From Oscillospiraceae bacterium (lineage in GTDB: Bacteria; Bacillota; Clostridia; Oscillospirales; Oscillospiraceae), in NCBI GenBank assembly GCA_017409205.1, contig JAFQTF010000005.1:1-64000 (forward strand): 64,000 nucleotides of DNA, given 5' to 3'. A program made the position numbers and the translations under genes. Position 1 is the first letter of the stretch. Every line of letters begins with the position of its first letter. Below, piece after piece: positions 40,435-49,974 of the stretch. The notes under the pieces were generated by a model. The model did not search any database and had not been told where the DNA came from. It saw only the letters and a program-made list of their open reading frames with translations.

Positions 40435-41308
40435 ACTGAAAAACGTAACCAAGACCTTCGGCAGCTTTAAGGCGCTGGACGATCTGACCATGTCCGTGCC
40501 TCAGGGGGCAGTCTATGGTCTGCTTGGTCCCAACGGTGCCGGCAAGTCTACCGCCATCCGCCACATCACCGGTATCTACCGGCCCGATTCCGGCACCGTC
40601 ACCCTGGAGGGTCTGCCCATCTATGAAAATCCCACGGTGAAATCCGTCATGGGCTATATCCCTGATGATGTTTTCTACTTCCCCTCTGCCACCATGGAGG
40701 AGATGCGGAGATACTATAAGGGTATGTACCCCAAATTTGATGACGCCCTCTTTGGCCGGCTGTATGAAGCCTTCGAACTGCCGAAGAAAAGCCCCATCCG
40801 CCGGTTCTCCAAAGGTATGCAGAAGCAGGCAGCCTTCCATCTGACCCTCGCATGCCGTCCCGAAGTGCTGGTTCTGGATGAACCGGTGGACGGACTGGAT
40901 CCCGTCATGCGGCGGCAGGTCATGAGCCTGATTCTTTCAGATGTTGCCGAATACGGCACTACAGTGCTGATCTCCTCCCACAATCTGCGGGAGCTGGAGG
41001 ACGTCTGCGACCATGTGGGCATCATGGATCGGGGCCACATGCTGCTGGAGCGCAGCCTCGCGGATATGCAGGGCAGCACCCATAAGGTGCAGCTGGTGGG
41101 CGACATTCCGGAGAGTCTGACTGTCCTGAATGAAACCGCCTCCGGCCGGCTGAAGACACTGGTGGTGCGGGGCGATCCTCAGCTCATTGCCCATCAGCTT
41201 GCCCAGACGAAGCCCGACTATTTCGATGTACTGCCCCTTTCTCTGGAAGAGATCTTTATTTACGAACTGGGAGGTGTGAACTATGAAGTCAAGAACATCA
41301 TCCTGTAA
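40427..41308 (+). CDS. ABC transporter ATP-binding protein
   Basis: This is a 293-residue single ATPase domain. It has Walker A GPNGAGKST (~36-44), a Q-loop, an ABC signature-type stretch (RRFSKGMQKQ, in place of the strict LSGGQ), Walker B VLVLDEPVDGLD and the H-loop ISSHNL. It is the YtrB/BcrA kind. Start 40427 is preferred: AAAGGAGG stands eight bases before it, whereas an ATG at 40421 would leave only two. It overlaps the membrane partner by 26 bases. Confidence 0.9.
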   Translation: MLELKNVTKTFGSFKALDDLTMSVPQGAVYGLLGPNGAGKSTAIRHITGIYRPDSGTVTLEGLPIYENPTVKSVMGYIPDDVFYFPSATMEEMRRYYKGMYPKFDDALFGRLYEAFELPKKSPIRRFSKGMQKQAAFHLTLACRPEVLVLDEPVDGLDPVMRRQVMSLILSDVAEYGTTVLISSHNLRELEDVCDHVGIMDRGHMLLERSLADMQGSTHKVQLVGDIPESLTVLNETASGRLKTLVVRGDPQLIAHQLAQTKPDYFDVLPLSLEEIFIYELGGVNYEVKNIIL

Positions 41309-43091
41309 GAAAACCGCTCTGCGGAAGGATTTCGGCCGTTTCTGGCCGGTGTGGGCAGGCTATTTCCTCGCCCTCATCGTGATCCAGATAATGCAGAGCA
41401 ACTCCGACATGTCCTTCTGGTATGTGGCCAACATGGGCGAGTGCATCGGTATCATGGGCATCGTCAACTGCGCTTACGGACTGATCGTGGCCCTGATGCT
41501 CTTCGGCGACCTGTTCAACACCCGGATGTGCTATGGCCTCCACAGCCTGCCCCTGCGGCGGGAGCAGTGGTTTGGGGTGCATGTGAAAGCGGGACTGCTG
41601 TTCTCCCTGATCCCCACCGCCGTGATGGTACCTCTGTCGGAAATCATCATTCTGCTTTACTCCGAAGTGGTAAACGGCTGGCAAATCCCCCTGCTGTGGT
41701 TCGCCGCCGTGAACATCCAGTACGTATTCTTCTTCGGTCTTGCCGTGTTCTGCGTCATGTGTGCCGGCAGCCGGTTTTCCGCAACCGTGGTTTACGGCAT
41801 CGTGAATTTCGCCTCCCTGCTGCTGTTTGCCCTGGCGGATCTGATCTATACCCCCCTGCTTTACGGTGTGGTGACCCAGTCAGATCTCTTTGTGCTGCTG
41901 TGCCCGGTGGGCCAGATCGTTGCAACCCGATTCATTGACGCAGAGCGGCTCCAGACCGGCGGCACCTATATCGACAAATACGGTATTGAGCAGCAGGAGC
42001 TCATCGGAGAATTCACCATCCGGTTCGAAAACTGGACCTACATTCTGGTGCTGGCAGTCATTGGCATCGTACTTCTTCTGCTGGCCCGGAGGATGTACCA
42101 AAAGCGTGCGCTGGAGTGCGCCGGTGATTTTCTGGCAGTGCGGTGGCTGGAGCCTGTGTTCCAGGTGGTGTTCTCCGTGCTGTGCATGGCAGGCTTCTAT
42201 GCGGTCTTTGCCCTGTTCTTCGGCTTCAACAGCCGGAATCATTATCTGCTGCTGGTCATTGGGCTGCTGGTGGGTTGGTTCGCCGGGCGGATGTTCCTGG
42301 AGCGCAGCACCCGGGTGTTCCGGCTGAAAAACTTCCTGGGTCTGGCCCTGCTGACGGCAGCCATCGGCGGAAGTCTGCTGGCAGCGAAGATGGATGTGCT
42401 TGGCATTTCCCTCTGGGTTCCTGCCCGGGAGGAAATCGAGGTGGCCACCATCTATCTCAGCCATAACAGCGCCTTCACCACCGATGACCCGGAAGAGATC
42501 GCCGATATTCTGAACTTCCATGAGGCTGCTCTGGCAGAACACACCACCGTCCACCCCGACTACAGCGATGATTTCTACAACCCCTATGTGGAGGATGTGG
42601 CCGCTTACGCCACCATCAGCTACCGTATGAAAAACGGCAGCTTCGTCCAGCGGGAGTATTTCGTCCTGCCTCAGGGAGATGCCGGAACCATCGCCCGGGA
42701 GTATCTGGGCCGGCTGGTCAGTGTGGCAGACAGTGGCGCTGTGAAGAGCGAAAGCGACTTCCGCTACGAAATGAGCCAGGTGATCTACGGTGAGATCTCC
42801 GGCCACCGGATCCCGGAGAATGTTCTGACGCCGGACTTCCTGGCAGAGCTGACGGAAGCCATCATTGCCGACTGTGAAGACCGGAGCCTTATCCAGAGCG
42901 CTGCCTATCATCCGGAGCACCTTTTCGATAACGAGCTGTACAAAACCCAGAGCGTATATCTTGCCCTGCAGGGGGATGACTTCCATCTGTATCTGCAGGT
43001 ATTCAAGGACAGCGAAAATACCATGAAGGTGCTGGAGTCCACCGGCATTATTGATGATATTCTTCTGGAATACAAAAACGCATACGGTTAA
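41283..43091 (+). CDS. ABC transporter permease-like membrane protein
   Basis: This is a 602-residue protein. The first ~350 residues hold about eight to ten hydrophobic spans in two groups (VWAGYFLALIVIQ to ALADLIYTPLL, then YILVLAVIGIVLLLLA to LLAAKM). A ~220-residue soluble domain follows, which is probably outside the cell (EVATIYLSHNSAF, IADILNFHEAAL). It resembles the large DUF6449-like permeases that follow YtrA/ATPase genes in clostridia. The substrate is unknown; antibiotic-stress export is the usual guess for this operon type. Confidence 0.78.
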   Translation: MKSRTSSCKKTALRKDFGRFWPVWAGYFLALIVIQIMQSNSDMSFWYVANMGECIGIMGIVNCAYGLIVALMLFGDLFNTRMCYGLHSLPLRREQWFGVHVKAGLLFSLIPTAVMVPLSEIIILLYSEVVNGWQIPLLWFAAVNIQYVFFFGLAVFCVMCAGSRFSATVVYGIVNFASLLLFALADLIYTPLLYGVVTQSDLFVLLCPVGQIVATRFIDAERLQTGGTYIDKYGIEQQELIGEFTIRFENWTYILVLAVIGIVLLLLARRMYQKRALECAGDFLAVRWLEPVFQVVFSVLCMAGFYAVFALFFGFNSRNHYLLLVIGLLVGWFAGRMFLERSTRVFRLKNFLGLALLTAAIGGSLLAAKMDVLGISLWVPAREEIEVATIYLSHNSAFTTDDPEEIADILNFHEAALAEHTTVHPDYSDDFYNPYVEDVAAYATISYRMKNGSFVQREYFVLPQGDAGTIAREYLGRLVSVADSGAVKSESDFRYEMSQVIYGEISGHRIPENVLTPDFLAELTEAIIADCEDRSLIQSAAYHPEHLFDNELYKTQSVYLALQGDDFHLYLQVFKDSENTMKVLESTGIIDDILLEYKNAYG

Positions 43092-43099
43092 ACCGAATC

Positions 43100-43133
43100 A
43101 TCCCGGAGGGAAATTCCCTCCGGGATCTTTTTT
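43100..43133 (+). terminator. Terminator of the GntR/ABC operon
   Basis: A 13-bp stem, ATCCCGGAGGGAA with TTCCCTCCGGGAT, around one central base, followed by a run of seven T. Confidence 0.88.
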
Positions 43134-43148
43134 CAGGAAGACGGTCTC

Positions 43149-43844
43149 TTACTTCATCTGCTCTCCCGTATCCGGCGGAAAGCGGGTATAGATCTGCCCC
43201 GGTTTCAGCCGGGTACGGCGCAGCCGTGCCAGCTCCGACACAGTGACGAACCGGAAGTCCTGCTGCTGCAGTACATCCACGATATCCAGGGCTGCCTGGA
43301 CCGAGCTGGTGGTCATGTCGTGAAGCAGAATGATGTCCCCGTCCTTCACATTTTTCAGGACGGCTTTTTCAATTTCCGCCGTGCTGTCCGTAGCCCAATC
43401 CCTGGGATCCACAGACCAGCTGAGGATGGACAGCCCCCGCACCTCCGCCACCTGCCGGATGCCGTCCGTTACAAAGCCCCCGGGAGGCCGGAAGAACACC
43501 GGGTCGCAGTCCTCCGGCAGCAAAGCCTGGGAATCCATCAGTTCCTGGCCAATCTTCCGGCGGCTCATTTCCCGCATGGAATCGTGAGAAAAGCCATGGA
43601 AGCCGATCTCATGTCCTTCATCAAAGATCCGCTGGGTGATCTCCGGGTACTGCTCCATCCGGTAGCCGCAGAGCAGGAAGGTGGCGTGAACCCCCCGCAG
43701 AGCCAGTCCGTCCAGCAGCGTCCGGGTGTATTTTCCTGAGGGGCCGTCATCAAAGGTCAGCGCCACATATTGCTTCGGCTCTGCCGCCCGAACCGGCAGG
43801 ACCAGCAGACTCAGAATCAGGAAAAACGCAGCCATACGGCGCAT
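43149..43844 (-). CDS. Secreted polysaccharide deacetylase (NodB domain)
   Basis: This is a 231-residue exported enzyme that removes acetyl groups from wall or other glycans. The signal peptide ends about PVRAA (residue ~22). The NodB domain follows with TFDDGPSG (catalytic Asp and metal Asp), the metal HxxxH motif HGFSHDSM, the RPPGG loop, LSWSVDPRDW and LLHDMTTSS. All family motifs are intact. The start at 43844 is preferred: GAAAGGATGTG lies upstream and the signal peptide begins there. Longer GTG/ATG starts up to 43895 give an odd hydrophilic extension. Confidence 0.9.
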   Translation of the reverse strand: MRRMAAFFLILSLLVLPVRAAEPKQYVALTFDDGPSGKYTRTLLDGLALRGVHATFLLCGYRMEQYPEITQRIFDEGHEIGFHGFSHDSMREMSRRKIGQELMDSQALLPEDCDPVFFRPPGGFVTDGIRQVAEVRGLSILSWSVDPRDWATDSTAEIEKAVLKNVKDGDIILLHDMTTSSVQAALDIVDVLQQQDFRFVTVSELARLRRTRLKPGQIYTRFPPDTGEQMK

Positions 43845-43992
43845 GGGATCACATCCTTTCCAGTATTGTAAATGATCACTTTTCATGAAGGTCACTGTGG
43901 TACAGGAGCGCCTGACGCTTCTCCCGGAAGGAAGGTATTGCGGCTCCGCTGTTTTGCAAGATAGCCGTTCATATATCTTCCTTTTATTTTAT

Positions 43993-44021
43993 TTGACGGA
44001 ACCGGGAAAATAGGGTATGAT
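43993..44021 (+). promoter_or_regulatory. rlmA promoter
   Basis: TTGACG (43993-43998), 17 bases, TATGAT (44016-44021). Confidence 0.75.
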
Positions 44022-44049
44022 ATAAGATGAGTAAAAAGGGGGTGGCGTT

Positions 44050-44850
44050 ATGCAGCTCATTTGTCCCGTATGCGGACAGGAACTGAAACAGGCGGACAGA
44101 AGCTTTGTCTGCCCCAACCGGCACAGTTTCGACATGGCCCGGCAGGGCTATGTGAATCTGCTGACTGTTCAGCAGAAACATTCCCTAACCCCCGGCGATA
44201 CCCGGGAGCAGGTGCTGTCCCGCCGAACCTTTCTGGAAGCCGGTTTCTATGCCCCCATTGCCGACAAACTGGTGGAAACTGCGAAAAAGTATGGGGTTTC
44301 CGGAGAAATTCTGGATATTGGCTGCGGCGAGGGTTGGTACTCTGCCCGGCTGGCAGACGCCCTGAATCTGCCCCTGACGGGACTGGACATCTCCAAGGAA
44401 GCTGTCCGCTGTGCCGCTGCCAAATACAAGGCCCATCGCTGGCTCTGCGCCACGGCTGCCCATATCCCGGCAGCGGATGGCAGCGCAGGGCTCATTACCA
44501 GTCTTTTTGCCCTGACTCTGCCGGAGGAATTCCGCAGAGTGCTGGCTGAGGATGGCCTGTACTTTCAGGTGCTGGCTGCCGAGGATCATCTGCTGGGTCT
44601 GAAGGGCATCATTTATGATGAACTGCACCACAAGGAAAAGGACACCGTACCGGAGCTTCCCGGCTTTATCCGCATGGAATCCATCCCCATCCGGTTCTCT
44701 TTCACCGTAGAGGGAGAGCAGATCCGAAATCTTTTCTCCATGACGCCCCACGTATTCCGCATCGGCAAGGCTGGCGCGGCCCGTCTGGCCAAAACCGAGC
44801 ATTTGGAAGACACCGCCAGCTGTATGCTGAATGTGTTCCGGCGGTCTTAA
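44050..44850 (+). CDS. 23S rRNA (guanine-N1)-methyltransferase, RlmA type
   Basis: This is a 266-residue SAM-dependent methyltransferase. The N-terminal zinc finger (CPVCG, SFVCPNRHSFD) is diagnostic, and the usual MARQGYVNLL and GDTREQVLSRRTFLEAGFY follow. The SAM-binding LDIGCGEGWY is at about 96-105. RlmA(I) and RlmA(II) methylate G745 or G748 of 23S rRNA; the Gram-positive RlmA(II)/TlrB acts on G748, but the residue-level distinction is not made here. It has a good promoter and is followed by prfA after 58 bases. Confidence 0.88.
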   Translation: MQLICPVCGQELKQADRSFVCPNRHSFDMARQGYVNLLTVQQKHSLTPGDTREQVLSRRTFLEAGFYAPIADKLVETAKKYGVSGEILDIGCGEGWYSARLADALNLPLTGLDISKEAVRCAAAKYKAHRWLCATAAHIPAADGSAGLITSLFALTLPEEFRRVLAEDGLYFQVLAAEDHLLGLKGIIYDELHHKEKDTVPELPGFIRMESIPIRFSFTVEGEQIRNLFSMTPHVFRIGKAGAARLAKTEHLEDTASCMLNVFRRS

Positions 44851-44908
44851 CTTTCCCGGCAAAACAGGGATGTATGTCTGGAAAATTGTCGAATAAACAG
44901 GAGATTTT

Positions 44909-45970
44909 ATGCTGAATAAATTACAGGCTGTTGCGAACAAATACGAGGAACTTTGTTTCAAGTCAGAACAGCCGGATTTCTACAATGACCCCAAAAAAGC
45001 AGCCAGACTGCTGCGGGAGAAAAACGATCTGGAGCCCATCGTGGAAGCTTTTCAGGCCTACCGCCAGGCTGAGCAGGATATGCTGGAAGCTGAGGAGCTG
45101 ATGAGCGACCCGGAAATGAAAGAGCTGTGTCAGGAGACCTATTCCGCCGCCAAGGAGCAGAAGGAACAGCTTTTTGAAAGGCTGCAGATCCTGCTGCTGC
45201 CCAAGGATCCCAATGACGAAAAAAGCGTCATCGTGGAGATCCGTGGTGGTGTTGGCGGCGAGGAAAGCGCCCTGTTTGCCCACAGCCTGTTCCGGATGTA
45301 CTCCATGTACGCCGCATCCAAGGGTTGGTCCATCGAACTGATGAACTACAACGAAACAGAACTGGGCGGTGTGAAGGAAGCGGATTTTGTTATCAACGGC
45401 CGGGGCGCCTGGTCCCGGATGAAATACGAATCCGGCGTCCATCGGGTCCAGCGAGTGCCGGAAACTGAGTCCGGCGGCCGTGTTCACACCTCCACAGCCA
45501 CCGTGGCTGTGCTTCCGGAAATGGAAGAGGTGGACGTGCAGATCAATCCTGCCGACATCGAAATGCAGGTCTACCGGGCCTCCGGCGCCGGCGGCCAGCA
45601 CGTCAACAAAACCTCCTCCGCTGTCCGTCTGATCCACAAACCCAGCGGCATTGTAGTCGCCTGTCAGGAGGAGCGCAGCCAGGTGCAGAACCGGGAAAAG
45701 TGCATGCGGATGCTGGCCTCCAAGCTCTACGAGATCGAGCAGGAGCGCATTGAATCTGAGCATGGTGGCCTGCGCCGCTCTCAGGTGGGCACCGGTATGC
45801 GCAACGAGCGGATCCGCACCTATAATTTCCCTCAGGGCCGGGTCACGGATCACCGGGTGGGTCTGACACTGTACCGCATCGATTCCATCATGAACGGCGA
45901 CATCGATGAGATCATCAATGCCCTGGCCACTGCCGACCAGGCCGAGAAGCTTAAGGCCAATACACAATAA
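44909..45970 (+). CDS. prfA: Peptide chain release factor 1
   Basis: This is a 353-residue RF1, which ends translation at UAA and UAG. The codon-reading tripeptide region is VQRVPETESGGR (PxT type, therefore RF1 and not RF2). The catalytic GGQ is in SGAGGQHVNKTSSAVRLIH (~residue 229). The length is standard. Its presence means UAG is a normal stop in this host, which matters for the TAG-interrupted genes at 13667 and 14294. It lies in a translation-related run with tsaE and tsaB. Confidence 0.96.
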   Translation: MLNKLQAVANKYEELCFKSEQPDFYNDPKKAARLLREKNDLEPIVEAFQAYRQAEQDMLEAEELMSDPEMKELCQETYSAAKEQKEQLFERLQILLLPKDPNDEKSVIVEIRGGVGGEESALFAHSLFRMYSMYAASKGWSIELMNYNETELGGVKEADFVINGRGAWSRMKYESGVHRVQRVPETESGGRVHTSTATVAVLPEMEEVDVQINPADIEMQVYRASGAGGQHVNKTSSAVRLIHKPSGIVVACQEERSQVQNREKCMRMLASKLYEIEQERIESEHGGLRRSQVGTGMRNERIRTYNFPQGRVTDHRVGLTLYRIDSIMNGDIDEIINALATADQAEKLKANTQ

Positions 45971-46024
45971 CTGTATGACGGGGTCACGCGCTCCGCTCAA
46001 AAATGACAAAATAAGGATATTTCT

Positions 46025-46462
46025 ATGGAATTTCTTACAAACTCCCCAGGGGAAACTGAAGCCATCGGCGCTGCATTGGGTAAAATCCTGCCTCCCGGCA
46101 GTATCATTGCCTACCGGGGGGACCTGGGAGCAGGAAAAACCGCCTTCACCCGGGGGCTCGCCCGGGGCCTGGGCTGCACTGAACTGGTGACCAGCCCCAC
46201 TTACACCATCGTCAACGAATATCCGGGAGGCCGGTGTCCTCTGTTCCATTTTGATATGTACCGCCTCCGTTCCTCCGATGACCTGTGGGATATCGGCTGG
46301 GAGGACTATCTGGATCGGAATGGCATCTGCGCTGTGGAATGGAGCGAGAATGTTGCCGATGCACTGGAAAACCCCATTACCATCACCATCAAAAAGCTGG
46401 GCGAGGAATCCCGGCGTATTACCATAGTAGGAGGCGATTTCCTTGCTGATCTTAGCCTTTGA
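46025..46462 (+). CDS. tsaE: tRNA threonylcarbamoyladenosine biosynthesis ATPase TsaE
   Basis: This is a 145-residue P-loop ATPase. Walker A is GDLGAGKTAFTRGLARGLG (~37-45). TSPTYTIVNEY and HFDMYRLRSSDDL follow, and CAVEWSEN closes the site. TsaE works with TsaB and TsaD to make the t6A modification at position 37 of ANN-decoding tRNAs. It overlaps tsaB by 20 bases. No TsaD is in this window. Confidence 0.94.
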   Translation: MEFLTNSPGETEAIGAALGKILPPGSIIAYRGDLGAGKTAFTRGLARGLGCTELVTSPTYTIVNEYPGGRCPLFHFDMYRLRSSDDLWDIGWEDYLDRNGICAVEWSENVADALENPITITIKKLGEESRRITIVGGDFLADLSL

Positions 46463-47147
46463 GACCACTGCCAAGGCCGGCTCTGTTGCATTGCTGGATG
46501 AAACAAAGCTGTTGGGCGAAAGCTATCAGAATACCGGCCTGACCCACAGCCAAACCCTGATGGTCATGGCGGAGGATCTGCTGAAGGCCTGCGGCAAAAC
46601 CATGGCGGATGTTACCGCCATTGCCGTAGCAGAGGGCCCCGGCTCCTTTACCGGTGTCCGCATTGGCGTAGCCGCTGCCAAGGGTCTGAGCTGGGGTGGT
46701 CAGCTGCCCTGCTGCGGCGTTTCCACGCTGGAAGCCATGGCGCTGACTCTGGGCGCTTATCAGGGCTATGTGTGCCCTGTTATGGATGCACGGCGCAATC
46801 AGGTCTACAACGCTCTGTTTTATGTAAACTGTGGTAATCTGGAACGGGTCCGGGAGGATCGGGCCATTGCCCTTTCCGATCTGGCCCAGGAGCTTAAAAC
46901 CCTGGACGGCCCTGTTTTCCTGGTGGGTGACGGCAGCCAGCTCACCTACAACACACTGAAGGACACCATCCCCGCTCTTGTGCTGCCTCCGGAGCACCGG
47001 ATGCACCAGCGGGCCAGTGGTGTGGCTCTGGCTGCCGCGAAGAAGCTGGCCAACGGAGAAACCTGCAACGGTGCCGCCCTGACCCCCAACTATTTACGAC
47101 TGAGCCAGGCCGAGCGGGAGCGCATGGAAAAATTAAAAAATCAATAA
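46443..47147 (+). CDS. tsaB: tRNA threonylcarbamoyladenosine biosynthesis protein TsaB
   Basis: This is a 234-residue ASKHA-fold protein that pairs with TsaD in t6A formation. The start is [16 protein letters not shown], with [13 protein letters not shown] and [20 protein letters not shown] as the characteristic core, and [13 protein letters not shown] later. It starts with TTG, eight bases behind AGGAGG; no ATG is in a better place. It overlaps tsaE, so the two are translated together. Confidence 0.93.
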   Translation: MLILAFETTAKAGSVALLDETKLLGESYQNTGLTHSQTLMVMAEDLLKACGKTMADVTAIAVAEGPGSFTGVRIGVAAAKGLSWGGQLPCCGVSTLEAMALTLGAYQGYVCPVMDARRNQVYNALFYVNCGNLERVREDRAIALSDLAQELKTLDGPVFLVGDGSQLTYNTLKDTIPALVLPPEHRMHQRASGVALAAAKKLANGETCNGAALTPNYLRLSQAERERMEKLKNQ

Positions 47148-47170
47148 CCCAATATAAAGGAGACAGAAAC

Positions 47171-47800
47171 ATGGCAAATGTATACGTCCTCAATCATCCC
47201 CTGATCCAGCATAAGCTGGCTGTTCTGCGGAACAAGAACACCTCCGTCAAGGAATTCCGGGAGCTGGTCAATGAAATTTCCGGTCTGATGTGCTACGAAG
47301 CCACCCGAAATCTGCCCACCATCGATGTAGAGGTGGAGACCCCCATCGCCACCGCCAAGTGCAAGATGCTGGCAGGCAAGAAGCTGGCCATTGTCCCTAT
47401 CCTGCGGGCAGGCCTCGGCATGGTGGACGCCATGGTAGACCTGATCCCCTCTGCAAAGATCGGCCATATCGGTCTGTACCGGGATCCTGAAACCCACAAG
47501 CCCGTGGAATACTACTGCAAGCTGCCCGATGACATTGAAAACCGTCAGGTCTATGTGGTGGATCCCATGCTGGCCACCGGCGGCAGCGCCGTGGCAGCCA
47601 TTGACTTCCTGAAGCAGCACGGCTGCAAGAACATCATCATGATGAACATCATCGGCTGCCCTGAAGGTGTACGGGCTGTTCAGGCCGCCCATCCTGATGT
47701 GGAGATGTACATTGCCGCTCTGGATGAAAAGCTGAATGAGCACGCCTACATCATTCCTGGTCTGGGCGATGCCGGCGACCGTATTTTCGGCACCAAGTAG
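47171..47800 (+). CDS. upp: Uracil phosphoribosyltransferase
   Basis: This is a 209-residue pyrimidine-salvage enzyme converting uracil and PRPP to [22 protein letters not shown], the PRPP-binding [18 protein letters not shown] and the uracil site [12 protein letters not shown] are all present. It stops at TAG, showing that TAG is used as a normal stop on the host chromosome. It is followed by a strong terminator and preceded by AAAGGAGACAG. Confidence 0.96.
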   Translation: MANVYVLNHPLIQHKLAVLRNKNTSVKEFRELVNEISGLMCYEATRNLPTIDVEVETPIATAKCKMLAGKKLAIVPILRAGLGMVDAMVDLIPSAKIGHIGLYRDPETHKPVEYYCKLPDDIENRQVYVVDPMLATGGSAVAAIDFLKQHGCKNIIMMNIIGCPEGVRAVQAAHPDVEMYIAALDEKLNEHAYIIPGLGDAGDRIFGTK

Positions 47801-47846
47801 GAACTGCAAAAAATCCCGCTGTTTGGCAGGTGCTTATAAAACAGCG

Positions 47847-47884
47847 AATCCTCCCTGTGAGATTTCTCACAGGGAGGATTTTTT
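47847..47884 (+). terminator. upp terminator
   Basis: A perfect 16-bp stem (47847-47862 with 47865-47880) and a T-run reaching 47884. Confidence 0.92.
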
Positions 47885-47940
47885 ACACCGGTACAGTGTG
47901 ATAGAAATTTCTTCATTTCCTGTCGGCGAATTGAAAGTGG

Positions 47941-48174
47941 TCAGCCTGAATCTTTTCCATTGTTCCGGAGGATGACTTTTATCACAATGCAAATCAGTAA
48001 TACTGCAAAAACAAAAACACCATCCGCCAAAATGCTCGTGTACCAAGGTGCTGATTGTATCGCATACAGCTCAGGATGTGTTTTGAAGTTCCAGACAATA
48101 TACAGGCCTCGTCCGGCAAATGCACCCAGCGCAGCCCCCATAATAATATTCAATATATGGTTCAGTTTCTTCAT
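47941..48174 (-). CDS. Small two-span membrane protein, unknown
   Basis: This is a 77-residue protein with two hydrophobic spans (ILNIIMGAALGAFAGRGLYIVW and SILADGVFVFAVLLICIVIKVIL) joined by a short loop (NFKTHPELYAIQSAPWY). It belongs to a group of small clostridial membrane proteins I recognise only by sight; the function is unknown. The ATG at 48174 has AAAGGTG nine bases upstream; a TTG at 48201 adds nine residues but lacks a site. It stands alone between upp and malQ. Confidence 0.7.
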   Translation of the reverse strand: MKKLNHILNIIMGAALGAFAGRGLYIVWNFKTHPELYAIQSAPWYTSILADGVFVFAVLLICIVIKVILRNNGKDSG

Positions 48175-48253
48175 GCAATCACGCACCTTTGCGAAATTCA
48201 AATCTTTCTAATTGTTTCGTTCATTTTATCACATGGCTGCAATATATACAAGA

Positions 48254-48285
48254 ACAGTCCCGGCAGATCGTTCTTTCGGGACTGT
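48254..48285 (-). terminator. Possible malQ terminator
   Basis: ACAGTCCCG (48254-48262) with CGGGACTGT (48277-48285). On the minus strand it is followed by TCTTGTATAT, so it is weak. Confidence 0.5.
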
Positions 48286-48325
48286 AAGTGTTTTGTGGCC
48301 CCTGCCGAAACGGCAGGATTTTCCT

Positions 48326-49852
48326 TTACTTTTCCTTCTTGGTCAGCCAGTTGAAGCGGCCGTAGCGCTTGGTGACTTCCAGCAGCTCCTTCTGGGCTTC
48401 CTTGGTCAGCATATCGTCACTCATTCTCCAGCGCCAGTTGGTCTTGACGGTGGAGGGCTGGTTCATCCGGGCGGAATTGTCCAGACCCAGCACATCCTGA
48501 AGGGGCAGGATGCAGATATTGGCCGCAGATGCCATAGCCATCCGGTTGATGGAACGATAGAAGCTTTCATCGGGGGTATGGTTATCATCCAGGTAATCCC
48601 GAAGCAACTGCTTTTCCTTCTTCTTCAGGCCCTTCCACCAGCCGGCAATGGTCTCATTGTCATGGGTACCGGTGTAGACCACGCAGTTGCGGTCATAGTT
48701 GTGAGGCAGGTAGTCGTTGGTCTTGCCCAGATCGTTTACATCAAAGCCGAACTGGATCACCTTCATATTGGGGAAACCGGAGTCCTTCACCAACTTCCGG
48801 ACCGTGTCAGTCATGTGGCCCAGATCTTCGGCAATCAGCTGCTTTTCACCCAGACGCTCCTTCACGGTATTGAACAGGCTCATGCCGGGACCGGGCTCCC
48901 AGTGACCATCCTTAGCAGTTTTTGCGCCATAGGGAATGGAGAAATATTCATCCATGCCCCGGAAGTGGTCGATCCGGACGGCATCGTACAGCCGGAAGCT
49001 CTGGTACAGCCGGGAAACCCACCAGTCATAGCCGGTCTGTTTGTGGTAATCCCAACGGTACAGGGGGTTGCCCCAGACCTGACCATCAGCAGAGAAGGCA
49101 TCGGGGGGGCAGCCGGCGATGGCAGTGGGCGTATTGCTCTCATCCAGCTGGAACAGCTCCGGATGGGCCCAGACATCGGAAGAATCCAGAGACACATAAA
49201 TCGGCATGTCACCAATGATCTGGATTCCCTTTTCATTGGCATAGTCCTTCAGCTTCAGCCACTGCCGGAAGAATGTAAACTGCAGATACTGCTGGAATTC
49301 AACATCAAAATACAGCTTTTCCCGGTAGTAATCCAGAGCAAAGCCCCAGTGCAGCCGGATATCCTGAGGCCATTCGGTCCAGCAGACACCGCCGAAGAAA
49401 TCCTTCAGGGCCATAAACAGGGCATAATCCTGAAGCCACCAGTTGTTGTCCTTCAGGAATTTCTGATACTCCGGGTTTTGGCTGATATTGCTGCGCTCGT
49501 AGGCCTTGTGCAGCAGTGCCAGCCGGTTCTCATAGAGTTTGTCATAATTCACTCTGGCAGGGTCTTCACCAAAATCCAGAGCATCGCACTCCTTGCGGGA
49601 CAGAACACCCTCTTTGATAAGGGTCTCCAGAGAAATCATGTAGGGGTTGCCTGCAAAGGCAGAGTAGGACTGATAGGGGGAATCGTCGGAAGGGCCGTAG
49701 CAGGTAGGGCCAAGGGGCAGGATCTGCCACCAGGTCTGACCGGCCTTTGCCAGCCAGTCCACAAAATCATAGGCTTCCTTGGAAAAACAGCCAATACCGT
49801 ATTTGGAAGGCAGGCTGGTGACAGAAAGCAATACGCCGGAACTTCTGCTCAT
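48326..49852 (-). CDS. malQ: 4-alpha-glucanotransferase (amylomaltase)
   Basis: This is a 508-residue GH77 enzyme that moves glucan chains between malto-oligosaccharides. Family signatures RSSGVLLSVTSLPSKYGIG, the nucleophile RIDHFRGMDEYFSIP (Asp ~295), the acid/base IAEDLGHMTDTV (Glu ~343), and TGTHDNETIAGW with the second Asp are all present. The length is normal for MalQ. It stands alone with its own promoter, separated from the RiPP-like operon by about 120 bases. Confidence 0.96.
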   Translation of the reverse strand: MSRSSGVLLSVTSLPSKYGIGCFSKEAYDFVDWLAKAGQTWWQILPLGPTCYGPSDDSPYQSYSAFAGNPYMISLETLIKEGVLSRKECDALDFGEDPARVNYDKLYENRLALLHKAYERSNISQNPEYQKFLKDNNWWLQDYALFMALKDFFGGVCWTEWPQDIRLHWGFALDYYREKLYFDVEFQQYLQFTFFRQWLKLKDYANEKGIQIIGDMPIYVSLDSSDVWAHPELFQLDESNTPTAIAGCPPDAFSADGQVWGNPLYRWDYHKQTGYDWWVSRLYQSFRLYDAVRIDHFRGMDEYFSIPYGAKTAKDGHWEPGPGMSLFNTVKERLGEKQLIAEDLGHMTDTVRKLVKDSGFPNMKVIQFGFDVNDLGKTNDYLPHNYDRNCVVYTGTHDNETIAGWWKGLKKKEKQLLRDYLDDNHTPDESFYRSINRMAMASAANICILPLQDVLGLDNSARMNQPSTVKTNWRWRMSDDMLTKEAQKELLEVTKRYGRFNWLTKKEK

Positions 49853-49912
49853 GGAAAAATCTCCTTTATATTTGCACTGACCTCCGCCGCAGCGGATAAT
49901 CGATCTTTTGTT

Positions 49913-49941
49913 ATCATATCACACAGAGCTTTCCTGTGCAA
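49913..49941 (-). promoter_or_regulatory. malQ promoter
   Basis: On the minus strand TTGCAC (complement of 49936-49941), 17 bases, TATGAT (complement of 49913-49918). Confidence 0.72.
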
Positions 49942-49974
49942 GTAGTTTTCCGCCGCAGGGACCTCTCCTGCTTT

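Noticed and set aside
44909..45970. PET rather than PAT or PVT in the RF1 codon-recognition region as an anomaly
   Set aside because: The middle residue varies in RF1 and PET is known in Bacillus-type RF1, so it does not point to altered stop recognition.
47171..47800. Host-wide reassignment of TAG
   Set aside because: RF1 (prfA) is intact and upp ends at TAG directly before a terminator, so TAG is a normal stop on the chromosome.
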